This document shows, in pieces, positions 1-6,520 of a stretch of 10,457 nucleotides of DNA; position 1 is the first letter of the stretch; every line of letters starts with the position of its first letter. The DNA is taken from contig JAAZAH010000360.1 in assembly GCA_012514415.1 (NCBI GenBank), forward strand, positions 1 to 10,457. Direction: 5' to 3'. This DNA is from Sandaracinaceae bacterium. Its GTDB lineage: Bacteria; Myxococcota_A; Polyangia; Polyangiales; Houyiibacteriaceae. The notes under the pieces were generated by a model. That model was not told the DNA's origin. It ran no database searches and worked only from the letters and a program-made list of their open reading frames with translations. Both the position numbers and the translations under genes were made by a program.

Positions 1-180
1 CGCGAGGCGGAGGGGCTCGATGATCTCGGGCTCCTTTTTTTTGCATGCGCCGAGCGTGAGCGTGAGCGCAGCGAAGATCAGGACGGCGAGACCCTTCGAT
101 GAGCGCGCGAGGACGAGGTTCGAGGAGGATGCCGGCCCGCTCACCAATCGCTTGGCGCGGAAAATTCGGGGAAGCGTCAT
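1..180 (-). CDS. Lipoprotein, N-terminal part (cut by window edge)
   Basis: This is the first 60 codons of a minus-strand gene that runs off the left edge without a stop. Starting at the ATG at 180-178, the protein has a basic N-terminus, a hydrophobic stretch at residues 30-45 and the lipobox LGAC with Cys46, followed by KKKEPE. That is a lipoprotein (signal peptidase II) signal peptide. Lys at +2 is not the inner-membrane retention residue Asp, so an outer-membrane location is plausible by the E. coli rule. A 45-residue leader is long, so the GTG at 144-142 (residue 13) may be the true start. AGGTGG about 10 bases upstream of the ATG is a weak ribosome binding site. The codons after the lipobox Cys form a run of eight A (T35-42 on the plus strand). 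The mature domain is outside the window, so the function is unknown. Confidence 0.7.
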   Translation of the reverse strand, partial: MTLPRIFRAKRLVSGPASSSNLVLARSSKGLAVLIFAALTLTLGACKKKEPEIIEPLRLA

Positions 181-325
181 GGAAGAAGATCCACCTGGGA
201 AACAAAACGGTTGTGAAGGTTCGTGCGCCTTATCCGCATTTGGCGCCCCACCCTAAGGGCTCAAGACAAACGGCGCGAAGAGGCGTCCGGTAACCGGCAA
301 AAGGAGTGCCCCATCCGACCGGCGC

Positions 326-580
326 ATGCGAAGGACTCAGAAGTCGATTCAGCTTATCGTAAATCCTAGCGAAAACGCAGCCGCGCTGATCGGAGTGATT
401 CACAAGCCGCCGCTCAACATCCCCATGAATTTCGCGCGATCGCCATGCGCCGTGTGTGCGCATCTATGCTGCAATGTGCGCCAGTTTCCGATCGATGCCG
501 ACGACTTGGGGTGGCTAGGCAAGGGAAAAGGCGCAAGATTGGACTCAGCGGACGAAATTCGGTCTCCTTCAGCGATATGA
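326..580 (+). CDS. Small ORF with CxxCxxxCC cluster, overlaps alr start
   Basis: This is a short ORF of 84 codons from ATG 326, or 51 from the ATG at 425. It has no recognisable Shine-Dalgarno at either start. Its stop TGA (578-580) overlaps the ATG of alr (577) as ATGA, a classic coupling arrangement. In the middle it encodes CAVCAHLCC followed by an acidic DADDL stretch. That resembles the start of the YkgJ/zinc- or iron-cluster family (CxxCxxxCC then a region with a conserved Asp), whose members are normally longer. After the cluster the sequence has no further resemblance. It may be a real small metal-binding protein, the decayed start of a YkgJ gene, or chance. If it is not real, 181-576 is a 396-base non-coding stretch in which I see only a small CCGGT-A-ACCGG palindrome at 287-297 and AAGGAG at 301-306. 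Confidence 0.3.
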   Translation: MRRTQKSIQLIVNPSENAAALIGVIHKPPLNIPMNFARSPCAVCAHLCCNVRQFPIDADDLGWLGKGKGARLDSADEIRSPSAI

Positions 581-1761
581 AGCTCTACGCGCCACCGCTC
601 ATTCTCAAGCCTGGCCTCCTCACCTCGAAGGATTGCCTGCGGCCGACGCGGGCGGAGATCGATCTCGAGACCATCGCCTCGAACCTCCGCGTGATCCGAC
701 GTCACCTCGGAGAGACGAAGATCATCGCCGTCGTCAAGGCCGATGCCTATGGGCATGGCGTCGAGCCCGTCGCACTCCGGCTCCAAGAATGCGGCGTCGA
801 CGGCTTTGGCGTGGCGCTTGCCGAAGAGGGTATTGAGCTGCGCCAGGCGGGCATCGAGGTCCCTGTACTCATCCTCAACGGTGTGCACGGCGACGCACAT
901 CGCGCGATGATCGAGTACAAGCTCACGCCGGTCCTTTACGAGCTCCGGGAGGCTCAAGCGTTTCAAGCCGCCGCAAAAACAGGTGAGCGCGTCGCAGCGC
1001 ACCTAAAGATCGATACCGGAATGAGCCGGCTGGGTGTTCCGCTCCGATCGCTCCCCGCGTTTTTGGAGGAGCTGAAGAAGTTCCCGGCGATCCAGCTAAC
1101 GGGCGCAATGACCCACCTTGCCGATGCGGAAGGCGACGAAGAGACCACCCGCGCGCAGCTCGCCCGCTTCGAAGAGGGCATCAAACTTCTCCGCGCCTAC
1201 GGGCACGATCCCCACGTCATCCATACGGGCAATACCGCGGGCGCGCTCCGATTCTCGGAAACGCGGGGCTCGTGGGCTCGAATCGGCATTGGCCTCTACG
1301 GGTTCTCGCTTCACGCCGGCTACGAATCCGAGCTCGAGCTTGCCATGCGGCTTCGGACCGAGATCATCAGCATTCGCACCATCCTTCCCGGTGAACGCGT
1401 TGGCTATTCAGGCACGTTCACAGCGAAGCGCGAGACGAAAGTCGCCACACTCGCGCTCGGCTACGGCGATGGCCTCCCGCGTGGCCTCTCCAATCGGGGG
1501 CACGCGCTCGTGCGCGGCATTCGCTGCCCGATCATCGGCAATATCAGCATGGATCTGACGGGCATCGACGTGACGGCGATCCCCGACGTGGAGCTCGGTG
1601 AAGAGGCCGTGCTCTTTGGACGTCAAGGGGAGAGTGTCCTCACGCTTGGCGAGGTGGCGAGCGCCGCCGGCATCCTGCCCTACGAGGTGCTCACCAACGT
1701 TTCGAGGCGAGTCCCCCGCTTCTATCTCGCGAAGAACGCGGAAGCGGGCGAAGATTCGTGA
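577..1761 (+). CDS. alr: Alanine racemase
   Basis: A PLP enzyme that interconverts L- and D-alanine in the cytoplasm and supplies D-Ala for peptidoglycan. The 394-residue protein shows the family in order: RPTRAEIDL near residue 22, the PLP-lysine motif VVKADAYGHG with Lys54, KIDTGMSRLG at 144-153, HTGNTAG at 216-222 (usually HxANS), RIGIGLYG at 235-242, the second catalytic Tyr in VGYSGT (Tyr277), LALGYGDGLPR, and GNISMDLTGID near the C-terminus. The length is close to the family norm of about 360-380. The ATG at 577 was chosen because the conserved N-terminus begins 22 residues later; the in-frame ATG at 445 would add 44 residues unlike the family. No Shine-Dalgarno is visible; the ATGA overlap with the preceding small ORF could provide coupling. 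mlaE begins 12 bases after the stop, suggesting one transcript. Confidence 0.95.
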   Translation: MKLYAPPLILKPGLLTSKDCLRPTRAEIDLETIASNLRVIRRHLGETKIIAVVKADAYGHGVEPVALRLQECGVDGFGVALAEEGIELRQAGIEVPVLILNGVHGDAHRAMIEYKLTPVLYELREAQAFQAAAKTGERVAAHLKIDTGMSRLGVPLRSLPAFLEELKKFPAIQLTGAMTHLADAEGDEETTRAQLARFEEGIKLLRAYGHDPHVIHTGNTAGALRFSETRGSWARIGIGLYGFSLHAGYESELELAMRLRTEIISIRTILPGERVGYSGTFTAKRETKVATLALGYGDGLPRGLSNRGHALVRGIRCPIIGNISMDLTGIDVTAIPDVELGEEAVLFGRQGESVLTLGEVASAAGILPYEVLTNVSRRVPRFYLAKNAEAGEDS

Positions 1762-1763
1762 TA

Positions 1764-1769
1764 GAGGAG
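1764..1769 (+). promoter_or_regulatory. Ribosome binding site of mlaE
   Basis: GAGGAG lies between the alr stop and the GTG at 1774 with a 4-base gap. It supports the GTG as the mlaE start; there is no ATG option nearby that keeps the N-terminus. Confidence 0.6.
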
Positions 1770-1773
1770 CTTC

Positions 1774-2601
1774 GTGGCCGAGACCGAGCTGAAGCCTCCC
1801 AAAGACCGAGCGGTCCCCAAAGAGCTGCTTGAATCGCTCTTGATCCGGCTCGCCGCTCCGTTTGCCGAGGTCGGGATTCTCACGCGCATGTGCGTTTCCG
1901 CGCTCCGCGGCATGGTGCGTCCACCCTTTCGCTTCGCCAATTACGTTTCGGCCGTCGAGTTCATCGGACTCGGCTCCGTCTTTCTCGTCTCACTGACCGG
2001 TCTTTTCACGGGGGCCGTCCTTGGGCTGCAGCTCGTCGACAACTTTCGCCAAGTCGGACTTGAGAATCAGACGAGCGCGGTCGTCGGTTTCGCGCTGAGT
2101 CGGGAGCTCGGCCCCGTCTTCACCGCGCTCATGGTCTCGAGTCGGGCGGGCAGTGCGATGGCGGCGCAGCTCGGCTCAATGCGCGTAAGTCATCAAATCG
2201 ACGCGCTCAAAACCATGGCCGTTCACCCGATACAGTATCTTGTGAGTCCGCGAGTGGCGGCGGGGTTTATGGTCGTTCCGCTTCTCACGGCCGTCTTCAA
2301 CGTCGTCGCGATGGTGGGCGCCTGGTTTGTGAGCGTGAAAATGCTCGGCCTCGATAGCGGCGTTTTCCTCGGTCGTCTTCAACAAATGCTCGATGGTGAG
2401 GACATCACTCAAGGGCTCGTGAAGGCCGCGATCTTCGGATTCGCCGTGTGCCTTATCGCTTGTCGGCAGGGCTATTACGCGAGCGGCGGAGCCGAGGGCG
2501 TCGGAAAGGCGACCAATCAAGCGGTTGTCCATAGCGCGATCGCCATCCTCGCCCTCGACTACGTCATCACGGCAATCATCATCGGCCAGGGGCTCTTCTG
2601 A
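1774..2601 (+). CDS. mlaE: MlaE-type lipid ABC transporter permease
   Basis: Inner-membrane permease subunit of an MCE/Mla-type ABC transporter, which moves phospholipid between the inner and outer membranes. The 275-residue protein starts at GTG. After an amphipathic N-terminal region it has hydrophobic segments near 57-88, 161-188, 215-231 and 249-272. The diagnostic MlaE core is at 110-160: RELGPVFTAL, a GSAMAAQLG stretch, QIDAL and a Pro-containing YLVSPR, close to the family signature ELGP..TAL...R.G.A.AAELG...V..QIDAL. The length is normal (about 260). Its stop overlaps the ATG of the ATPase gene by one base (TGATG), which strongly implies co-translation of the two subunits. The direction of lipid transport cannot be read from sequence. 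Confidence 0.92.
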   Translation: MAETELKPPKDRAVPKELLESLLIRLAAPFAEVGILTRMCVSALRGMVRPPFRFANYVSAVEFIGLGSVFLVSLTGLFTGAVLGLQLVDNFRQVGLENQTSAVVGFALSRELGPVFTALMVSSRAGSAMAAQLGSMRVSHQIDALKTMAVHPIQYLVSPRVAAGFMVVPLLTAVFNVVAMVGAWFVSVKMLGLDSGVFLGRLQQMLDGEDITQGLVKAAIFGFAVCLIACRQGYYASGGAEGVGKATNQAVVHSAIAILALDYVITAIIIGQGLF

Positions 2602-3374
2602 TGAGCGAAATCATCGTATCCATTCGCGATCTCGTAAAGAGCTACGGCACACAGCGGGTCCTTCATGGCGTGAGTTTCGACCTTTATCGAGGGAAGACGA
2701 ACGTGATCATCGGCCCGTCGGGCTCGGGGAAGAGCGTTCTGATGCGCCAGCTGATCCGGCTCGAGGAGCCCGACTCCGGCGCGATTCTCTTTGATGGTCA
2801 AGACATCGCCAAGGTTGAGGGGAGGGCGCTATCGATGCTCCGGCGGCGCTTCGGGATGGTTTTTCAGCACTCGGCCCTCTTCGATTTCATGAACGTTTTT
2901 GAAAACGTCGCGTTCCCGCTTCGAGAGCATACAACGCTTTCCCGAGGCGAAATTCGTGATCGAGTCGAAGAGCGGCTCGACTCGCTCGGGATTCTAGAAG
3001 CCGCGAAGAAGATGCCCGCGGAGCTTTCGGGCGGCATGCAGCGGCGGGTGGCGGTCGCGCGCGCGCTGATTCTCGAGACCGAGCTTGTTGTCTACGATGA
3101 GCCGACGACGGGGCTCGATCCCTTGACGACGCAGACAGTCGACGAGCTCATCCTCGAGGCGGCCGCGAAGTTCGGTGTGACCTCCGTCGTCATCAGCCAT
3201 GACATGGCGAGCGTCTTCCGCATTGCCGATCAGATCACCGTGCTCAACTTTGGACACGTCGAGGCGAGCGCGCCACCCGAGTCGCTGATGGAGGTGGTGA
3301 GCGATGAGGTGCGCTCTTTCATCCTCGCCTCCGGAATCGACCCACGTTCGATCACGAAAATTCGCAAAAACTGA
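2601..3374 (+). CDS. mlaF: MlaF-type lipid ABC transporter ATPase
   Basis: Cytoplasmic ATP-hydrolysing subunit that pairs with the MlaE-like permease encoded just upstream. In 257 residues it has all ABC motifs intact: Walker A GPSGSGKS at 38-45, Q-loop Gln89 (MVFQHSALF), signature LSGGMQ at 142-147, Walker B VVYDE at 163-167 with the D-loop GLDP, and H-loop His200 (ISHD). The HSALFD sequence after the Q-loop is typical of MlaF rather than amino-acid transporter ATPases. The ATG overlaps the mlaE stop, so no separate ribosome binding site is needed. A gene for the usual substrate-binding partner MlaD (one MCE domain) would be expected next; instead an unrelated membrane protein gene follows after 26 bases. 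Confidence 0.93.
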   Translation: MSEIIVSIRDLVKSYGTQRVLHGVSFDLYRGKTNVIIGPSGSGKSVLMRQLIRLEEPDSGAILFDGQDIAKVEGRALSMLRRRFGMVFQHSALFDFMNVFENVAFPLREHTTLSRGEIRDRVEERLDSLGILEAAKKMPAELSGGMQRRVAVARALILETELVVYDEPTTGLDPLTTQTVDELILEAAAKFGVTSVVISHDMASVFRIADQITVLNFGHVEASAPPESLMEVVSDEVRSFILASGIDPRSITKIRKN

Positions 3375-3400
3375 GCGGATTACATGAACACATCTTGCAC

Positions 3401-4060
3401 ATGGCATCGATCGGCCCAGAGATCGGCCTTGTGCACGAAGAACCCGGAAATTCGAAACAGAATGCGCTTCTTTTATGGGAGAAGCGTGGTGTTCATCCCC
3501 TCGTCGGCCTTTTCGCCACAATGATCGGCGCGCTGCGACCCACATCGCGTGCGGCGCTGCTCGCTGAAGGTGCGATGAAACCCGCCATCGCCTTCTTCGC
3601 GGCATCGTTCCCCTTGATGACTTTCGCGAGCTTCGGCGCGGTGGGGCTATTGCTCGGGCTCGAGGGAGAACTTCTCATCTACGAGCTTGCCCGCGGCATC
3701 ATCGCGAGCCTTGCCGCTGCGGTCGGTTTGGTGGGGTGTTATACGAGCCTCGCCGACGCCTTCGGGGCGAGGTGCCATAAGGCCTTCCGCGCCGCGCTCT
3801 ACCTCGCGTTCCTCACCCCACTCTTTCTCGTCGATCTCACACCGCTCTTCGCTCAAGGGATGTCAGCGTCGCTCGAGCGCGCGGAGCGTTTGGCTGGATT
3901 TGTCTCGATGGCTCCTCTGCTCCTTCTCATGGTCAGCCTCGAATCGGCGGCAAAGCTCGGGGCGCGCGTCAGTCCACGCGAGGCGCTTCTTCTCGGTGTC
4001 ATCCCGGTCGGACTTGCCTTTGTCGTTGGTAAGCTCGCCCTCGCAGTGAGCGCCGTCTAG
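3401..4060 (+). CDS. Polytopic membrane protein, possibly Yip1-like
   Basis: A protein of 219 residues from ATG 3401 (an in-frame TTG at 3395 adds two residues). No Shine-Dalgarno is visible at either start. The first 60 residues are soluble; hydrophobic segments follow near 61-86, 97-118, 130-151, 166-180 and 195-216, so about five membrane helices. The short soluble start and the FRAALYLAFLTPLF segment are reminiscent of Yip1-domain proteins, but this is resemblance by eye only. The gene starts 26 bases after mlaF on the same strand and probably belongs to the same transcript, so an accessory membrane role for the Mla-type transporter is conceivable but unproven. No catalytic motif is seen. 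Confidence 0.75.
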   Translation: MASIGPEIGLVHEEPGNSKQNALLLWEKRGVHPLVGLFATMIGALRPTSRAALLAEGAMKPAIAFFAASFPLMTFASFGAVGLLLGLEGELLIYELARGIIASLAAAVGLVGCYTSLADAFGARCHKAFRAALYLAFLTPLFLVDLTPLFAQGMSASLERAERLAGFVSMAPLLLLMVSLESAAKLGARVSPREALLLGVIPVGLAFVVGKLALAVSAV

Positions 4061-4172
4061 CGCTCATAGCTCCATGCGGCGAGCGGAACGCACTGCGCGC
4101 TGGAGCGACGTCAGTCCACTCGAGCGCATGTTCGGCGGCGAGCACGCTTCGAGAAGGATGGTCCGCTAGCGC

Positions 4173-4227
4173 CCCGCCGGGAGCGCAAGCGGCTCGGAGC
4201 GGACGCCGACAACCGGCGCTCGGCGGG
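4173..4227. terminator. Inverted repeat between convergent genes, possible terminator
   Basis: CCCGCCGGGAGCGC (4173-4186) can pair with GCGCTCGGCGGG (4216-4227) if two G are bulged, leaving a 29-base loop. It sits 6 bases beyond the stop of the minus-strand glsB-like gene and downstream of the plus-strand membrane protein gene, so it could end transcription from either side. There is no T-run on either strand, so it is not a canonical intrinsic terminator. The rest of 4061-4232 shows nothing else I can name. Confidence 0.35.
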
Positions 4228-4232
4228 ATCCG

Positions 4233-4487
4233 TTAGGCATCGCGGCGAACGAGCCGATAGCCGCCGAGCAAGATGATCGAGCCCACGATCGCGAGGCCGA
4301 AGCTCCGCATATCGAAGCCGTCAATCGCTCCCCACCCGAGTGTCGAGCCGACAAAGCCACCGATCAGCGCTCCTGCAACCCCGAGCGCCGTGGTCATCAC
4401 GATGCCGCCGGGATCATCGCCTGGCATGACGAGTTTTGCGAGCGCACCAGCGATCAGTCCGAAGACGATCCATGAAAGTATTCCCAT
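4233..4487 (-). CDS. GlsB/YeaQ/YmgE family small membrane protein
   Basis: An 84-residue, Gly-rich protein of the transglycosylase-associated (GlsB/YeaQ/YmgE) family, small inner-membrane proteins often linked to stress responses; their exact biochemical role is not settled. The sequence begins MGILSWIVFGLIAGALAK, typical of the family, and has PGDDPGG at 22-28. Three hydrophobic helices are seen: about 3-20, 30-50 and 60-78. It ends with a basic tail, RLVRRDA. The length matches the family. The start is certain: AGGAGG lies 6 bases upstream. A longer in-frame reading back to 4706 would add residues with no resemblance and ignores this site. The gene diverges from the crotonase gene across 217 bases. 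Confidence 0.9.
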   Translation of the reverse strand: MGILSWIVFGLIAGALAKLVMPGDDPGGIVMTTALGVAGALIGGFVGSTLGWGAIDGFDMRSFGLAIVGSIILLGGYRLVRRDA

Positions 4488-4493
4488 TTCTTC

Positions 4494-4499
4494 CCTCCT
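4494..4499 (-). promoter_or_regulatory. Strong Shine-Dalgarno of the glsB-like gene
   Basis: CCTCCT on the plus strand reads AGGAGG on the minus strand, 6 bases before the ATG at 4487. It is one of only two perfect Shine-Dalgarno sequences that I found in the window, and suggests efficient translation of this small gene. Confidence 0.8.
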
Positions 4500-4573
4500 C
4501 TCACCTTTCGTGACTTTGGGGAGCGCACGAAAAGAGCGGGAGTCCCTAATTGGGGTATGGACGCCGAACTTGC

Positions 4574-4592
4574 AAAAAAAGCTTCGAAAAAA
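4574..4592. promoter_or_regulatory. Spaced A-tracts in divergent promoter region
   Basis: A run of seven A (4574-4580) and a run of six A (4587-4592) are centred about 12-13 bases apart, inside an otherwise GC-rich region between the glsB-like and crotonase genes. Read on the minus strand they lie just upstream of a TTGCAA that could serve as a -35 box. This is consistent with a curved DNA or UP-like element, but no convincing -10 box follows at the normal distance. Confidence 0.35.
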
Positions 4593-4691
4593 GCGCATTG
4601 AGGCACGTAGACCGTGAGCGAAGGCTCGAAACGTGCGTTCTGAAGCGATGGCTTGAGGACGGGATTTTTCTCCTTTTGGGCGAGGGACCCC

Positions 4692-4697
4692 TATACT
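4692..4697 (+). promoter_or_regulatory. -10 box (TATACT), leaderless start for crotonase gene
   Basis: TATACT matches the sigma-70 -10 consensus at five of six positions and is followed by seven bases and then the ATG at 4705. Transcription would therefore begin at or next to the A of the ATG, giving a leaderless mRNA. This fits the lack of a Shine-Dalgarno before that ATG. No good -35 box is visible 16-18 bases upstream. Confidence 0.55.
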
Positions 4698-4704
4698 CCG
4701 CGCC

Positions 4705-5460
4705 ATGAAGGAGACGACCGTTCAGGAGCTGACCCGCGCACATGTGCGCGAGCTCATCATCAATCGACCGAAGGTGCGAAATGCCTTCAACAATGAGACG
4801 TATCTCGCGCTGGCGGATGCGCTCCGTCGTGCCGGCGAGGACGAGACCGTACGGGTGATCTTTCTTCGAGGTGAGGGGGCGCATTTTTCTGCGGGACAAG
4901 ATCTCTCGGAGATGAGTCCCGCGCCCAAGGGTGAGATCGGATTCGAGCGTCTCCTCGACCAGCTCGTTGAGGCCGAAAAGCCCATCGTCACCGCGGTTCG
5001 AGGCTCCGCCGTCGGGCTCGGAACGACCATGCTCCTTCATACGGACGTCAACTATTTCGGCGATGACGCGAAGCTGCGCTGCCCCTTCGTACCGCTCGGT
5101 GTCGTCCCCGAGGCCGGAAGCAGTTACCTTCTCGTGCAGCGAATCGGATACCAGCGGACGGCCGAATTCCTGCTCACAGGGAGGGTGATGTCCGCCGAAG
5201 AGGCGGTCGAGGCAGGCCTCGGGATCGCCGTGCTTCCGGCCGAGGAAGTGATCGACGTTGCTCGCGGAGTGGCCGAACGCATCGCCGAGGGACCGCCCAA
5301 CTCGATCCGACTCACCAAGAAGCTTCTTCGTGCGGCCGATCGCGATCAGGTCGCTGCCGCCCGTGCCCGCGAGGTGGAAGGATTTCGCATGCAGCTCGGG
5401 AGCCCCGAGAATCTCGAGGCGATTCGTGCGTTCTTCGAGAAGCGCCCGCCGCGCTTTTAA
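4705..5460 (+). CDS. Crotonase-family protein (enoyl-CoA isomerase-like)
   Basis: A 251-residue crotonase-fold protein that should bind an acyl-CoA. The oxyanion-hole elements are visible: HFSAGQDL at 60-67 and the GSAVGLG loop at 100-106. ALRRAGEDETVRVIFLRG and the LTGRVMSAEEAVEAGL segment are also typical. Aligned by eye with mitochondrial enoyl-CoA hydratase, the two catalytic glutamates (Glu144, Glu164 there) fall on Thr108 and Phe128, so a classical hydratase reaction is unlikely. VVPEAGSS at 133-140 puts Glu136 where ECI2-type delta3,delta2-enoyl-CoA isomerases carry their catalytic Glu (PEGCSS). An isomerase acting on unsaturated fatty acyl-CoA is the best inference; the natural substrate is unknown. 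The ATG has no Shine-Dalgarno but follows a -10 box directly. The gene seems to stand alone, with divergent and convergent neighbours. Confidence 0.88.
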   Translation: MKETTVQELTRAHVRELIINRPKVRNAFNNETYLALADALRRAGEDETVRVIFLRGEGAHFSAGQDLSEMSPAPKGEIGFERLLDQLVEAEKPIVTAVRGSAVGLGTTMLLHTDVNYFGDDAKLRCPFVPLGVVPEAGSSYLLVQRIGYQRTAEFLLTGRVMSAEEAVEAGLGIAVLPAEEVIDVARGVAERIAEGPPNSIRLTKKLLRAADRDQVAAARAREVEGFRMQLGSPENLEAIRAFFEKRPPRF

Positions 5461-5465
5461 CACAG

Positions 5466-5487
5466 CGCGGCGGACATCCGCACCGCG
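5466..5487. terminator. Short hairpin after crotonase gene, possible terminator
   Basis: GCGGA-CA-TCCGC (5470-5481) is extended by CGCG on both sides (5466-5469 and 5484-5487, with a two-base bulge). It begins 5 bases after the crotonase stop. No T-run follows directly, though T-rich stretches occur at 5538-5550. The 96 bases between the convergent crotonase and HD genes (5461-5556) hold nothing else apart from a small GCTC/GAGC stem at 5543-5556 next to the HD gene stop. Confidence 0.35.
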
Positions 5488-5556
5488 TGGCCATCGCGCG
5501 AGCCTTCGACCGGCACTTCCGCTCGTTGGCTTGGGGCTTTTCGCTCTTTTCCGAGC

Positions 5557-6483
5557 TCAGCCGATGCCGTAGCGCTCGGGCTCCGTGCGAAGCACGTCGA
5601 CATAGTAGGCGATGTCGCGCTCCGCTTCGATCGCGCCGCTCTGCGCATCCTCCTCGAGCTTTTTCCGAATGTCGCCGAGGCGCTTAGAAGGCGGGATGCC
5701 GAACTCGTCCATGATCGCCTCACCAAGGCCCTTCGGGAGCGGGGGGACCTTGGCATCTTCGGCCTTGAGTGCATCGACGCGTTTGGCGAGTGCGCTGATC
5801 TGCGCGACGCCGCGCTTACGCTTTTCAGGCCTCTTGGTGGTGATGTCGGCCCGGCTCAGATCGAGAAGATCACGGAGCCCATCGCCCATCTGCCGATAGA
5901 AGCGGCGCACCGCTGCGTCGGTCCAGCTCTCCTCGTATTGGCTCGCGCGGAGGTGATGGAGGATGAGAAAATGGATCCGATCGGAGAGCGCGCCTTCGAA
6001 GCCGAGGCGCTTCTTGATTCGGCGCCGGTACATCGAGGCGCCCACCTCGCTATGCCCGTAGAACGTGACCTGGCCGTCCTCGGTGATGTTGCGGGTGGTC
6101 AGCTTTCCGATGTCATGGAGCAGCGCGCCCCAGCGTACAGCGAGCCGGGGAACGCTCTGCTTTACGACCTGTTTCGTATGCTTCCAGACGTCTTTATGTC
6201 GCCACTCTCCGTCGCTAAAGCCGACCATCGCGTCCACTTCGGGAAGCCAGACGGCGAAGGCGCCGCTCTTCTGGAGATAATCGAGCGCGCTTTCCACATT
6301 TCGCTGGACGATAAGATCATCGAGCGCCTCGCGGAGCTCTTTCACGCTGAGCGCACGCCATTGCTCGGGGGTCGGGCGAGCGGGCGGACGCTCATCGAGT
6401 GGCTTCACCGCGAGTCGGCGCGCGTAATCGAGCGCGCGGAGGGCGCGTTCCTTTTGGATCGGGGTGATGGGCTCAGCGTCCAT
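5557..6483 (-). CDS. HD-domain protein resembling headless CCA-adding enzyme
   Basis: A 308-residue protein with an HD phosphohydrolase domain. The metal ligands expected for the fold are present: His102 (KDVWKHTK), His123-Asp124 (LLHDIGK), and His144 with GHSEVGA; ILHHLRA and WTDAAVRRF follow. This order, the preceding segment ALDYLQKSGAFAVWLPEVDAMVGF and a C-terminal stretch with GLGEAIMDEFGIPPSKRLGDI match the body and HD part of bacterial CCA-adding tRNA nucleotidyltransferases. The N-terminal nucleotidyltransferase head with its DxD motif is absent: only about 95 residues precede the HD domain, beginning MDAEPITPIQ. I cannot find the head upstream in any frame. It is thus a stand-alone HD protein, probably a phosphodiesterase or phosphatase on a nucleotide or RNA substrate (inference). 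The ATG at 6483 has no Shine-Dalgarno. Confidence 0.85.
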   Translation of the reverse strand: MDAEPITPIQKERALRALDYARRLAVKPLDERPPARPTPEQWRALSVKELREALDDLIVQRNVESALDYLQKSGAFAVWLPEVDAMVGFSDGEWRHKDVWKHTKQVVKQSVPRLAVRWGALLHDIGKLTTRNITEDGQVTFYGHSEVGASMYRRRIKKRLGFEGALSDRIHFLILHHLRASQYEESWTDAAVRRFYRQMGDGLRDLLDLSRADITTKRPEKRKRGVAQISALAKRVDALKAEDAKVPPLPKGLGEAIMDEFGIPPSKRLGDIRKKLEEDAQSGAIEAERDIAYYVDVLRTEPERYGIG

Positions 6484-6520
6484 GGCGTTCTTGCGTTCGA
6501 TCGATCTCGGAGAGCTGCGA

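Noticed and set aside
445..576. N-terminal extension of alanine racemase by 44 residues
   Set aside because: The added residues do not match the family, and the ATG at 577 sits 22 residues before the conserved start and forms the ATGA overlap.
400..1002. 200-codon minus-strand ORF opposite the alr gene
   Set aside because: It lies antisense to conserved alr motifs and has no family resemblance; long antisense frames are usual in GC-rich coding DNA.
3384..3521. Short ORF from ATG 3384 after mlaF
   Set aside because: It is out of frame with the membrane protein, has no Shine-Dalgarno and no recognisable product.
4546..5463. 305-codon minus-strand ORF opposite the crotonase gene
   Set aside because: Composition is a mirror of the crotonase codons and no motif is seen; the plus strand is clearly coding.
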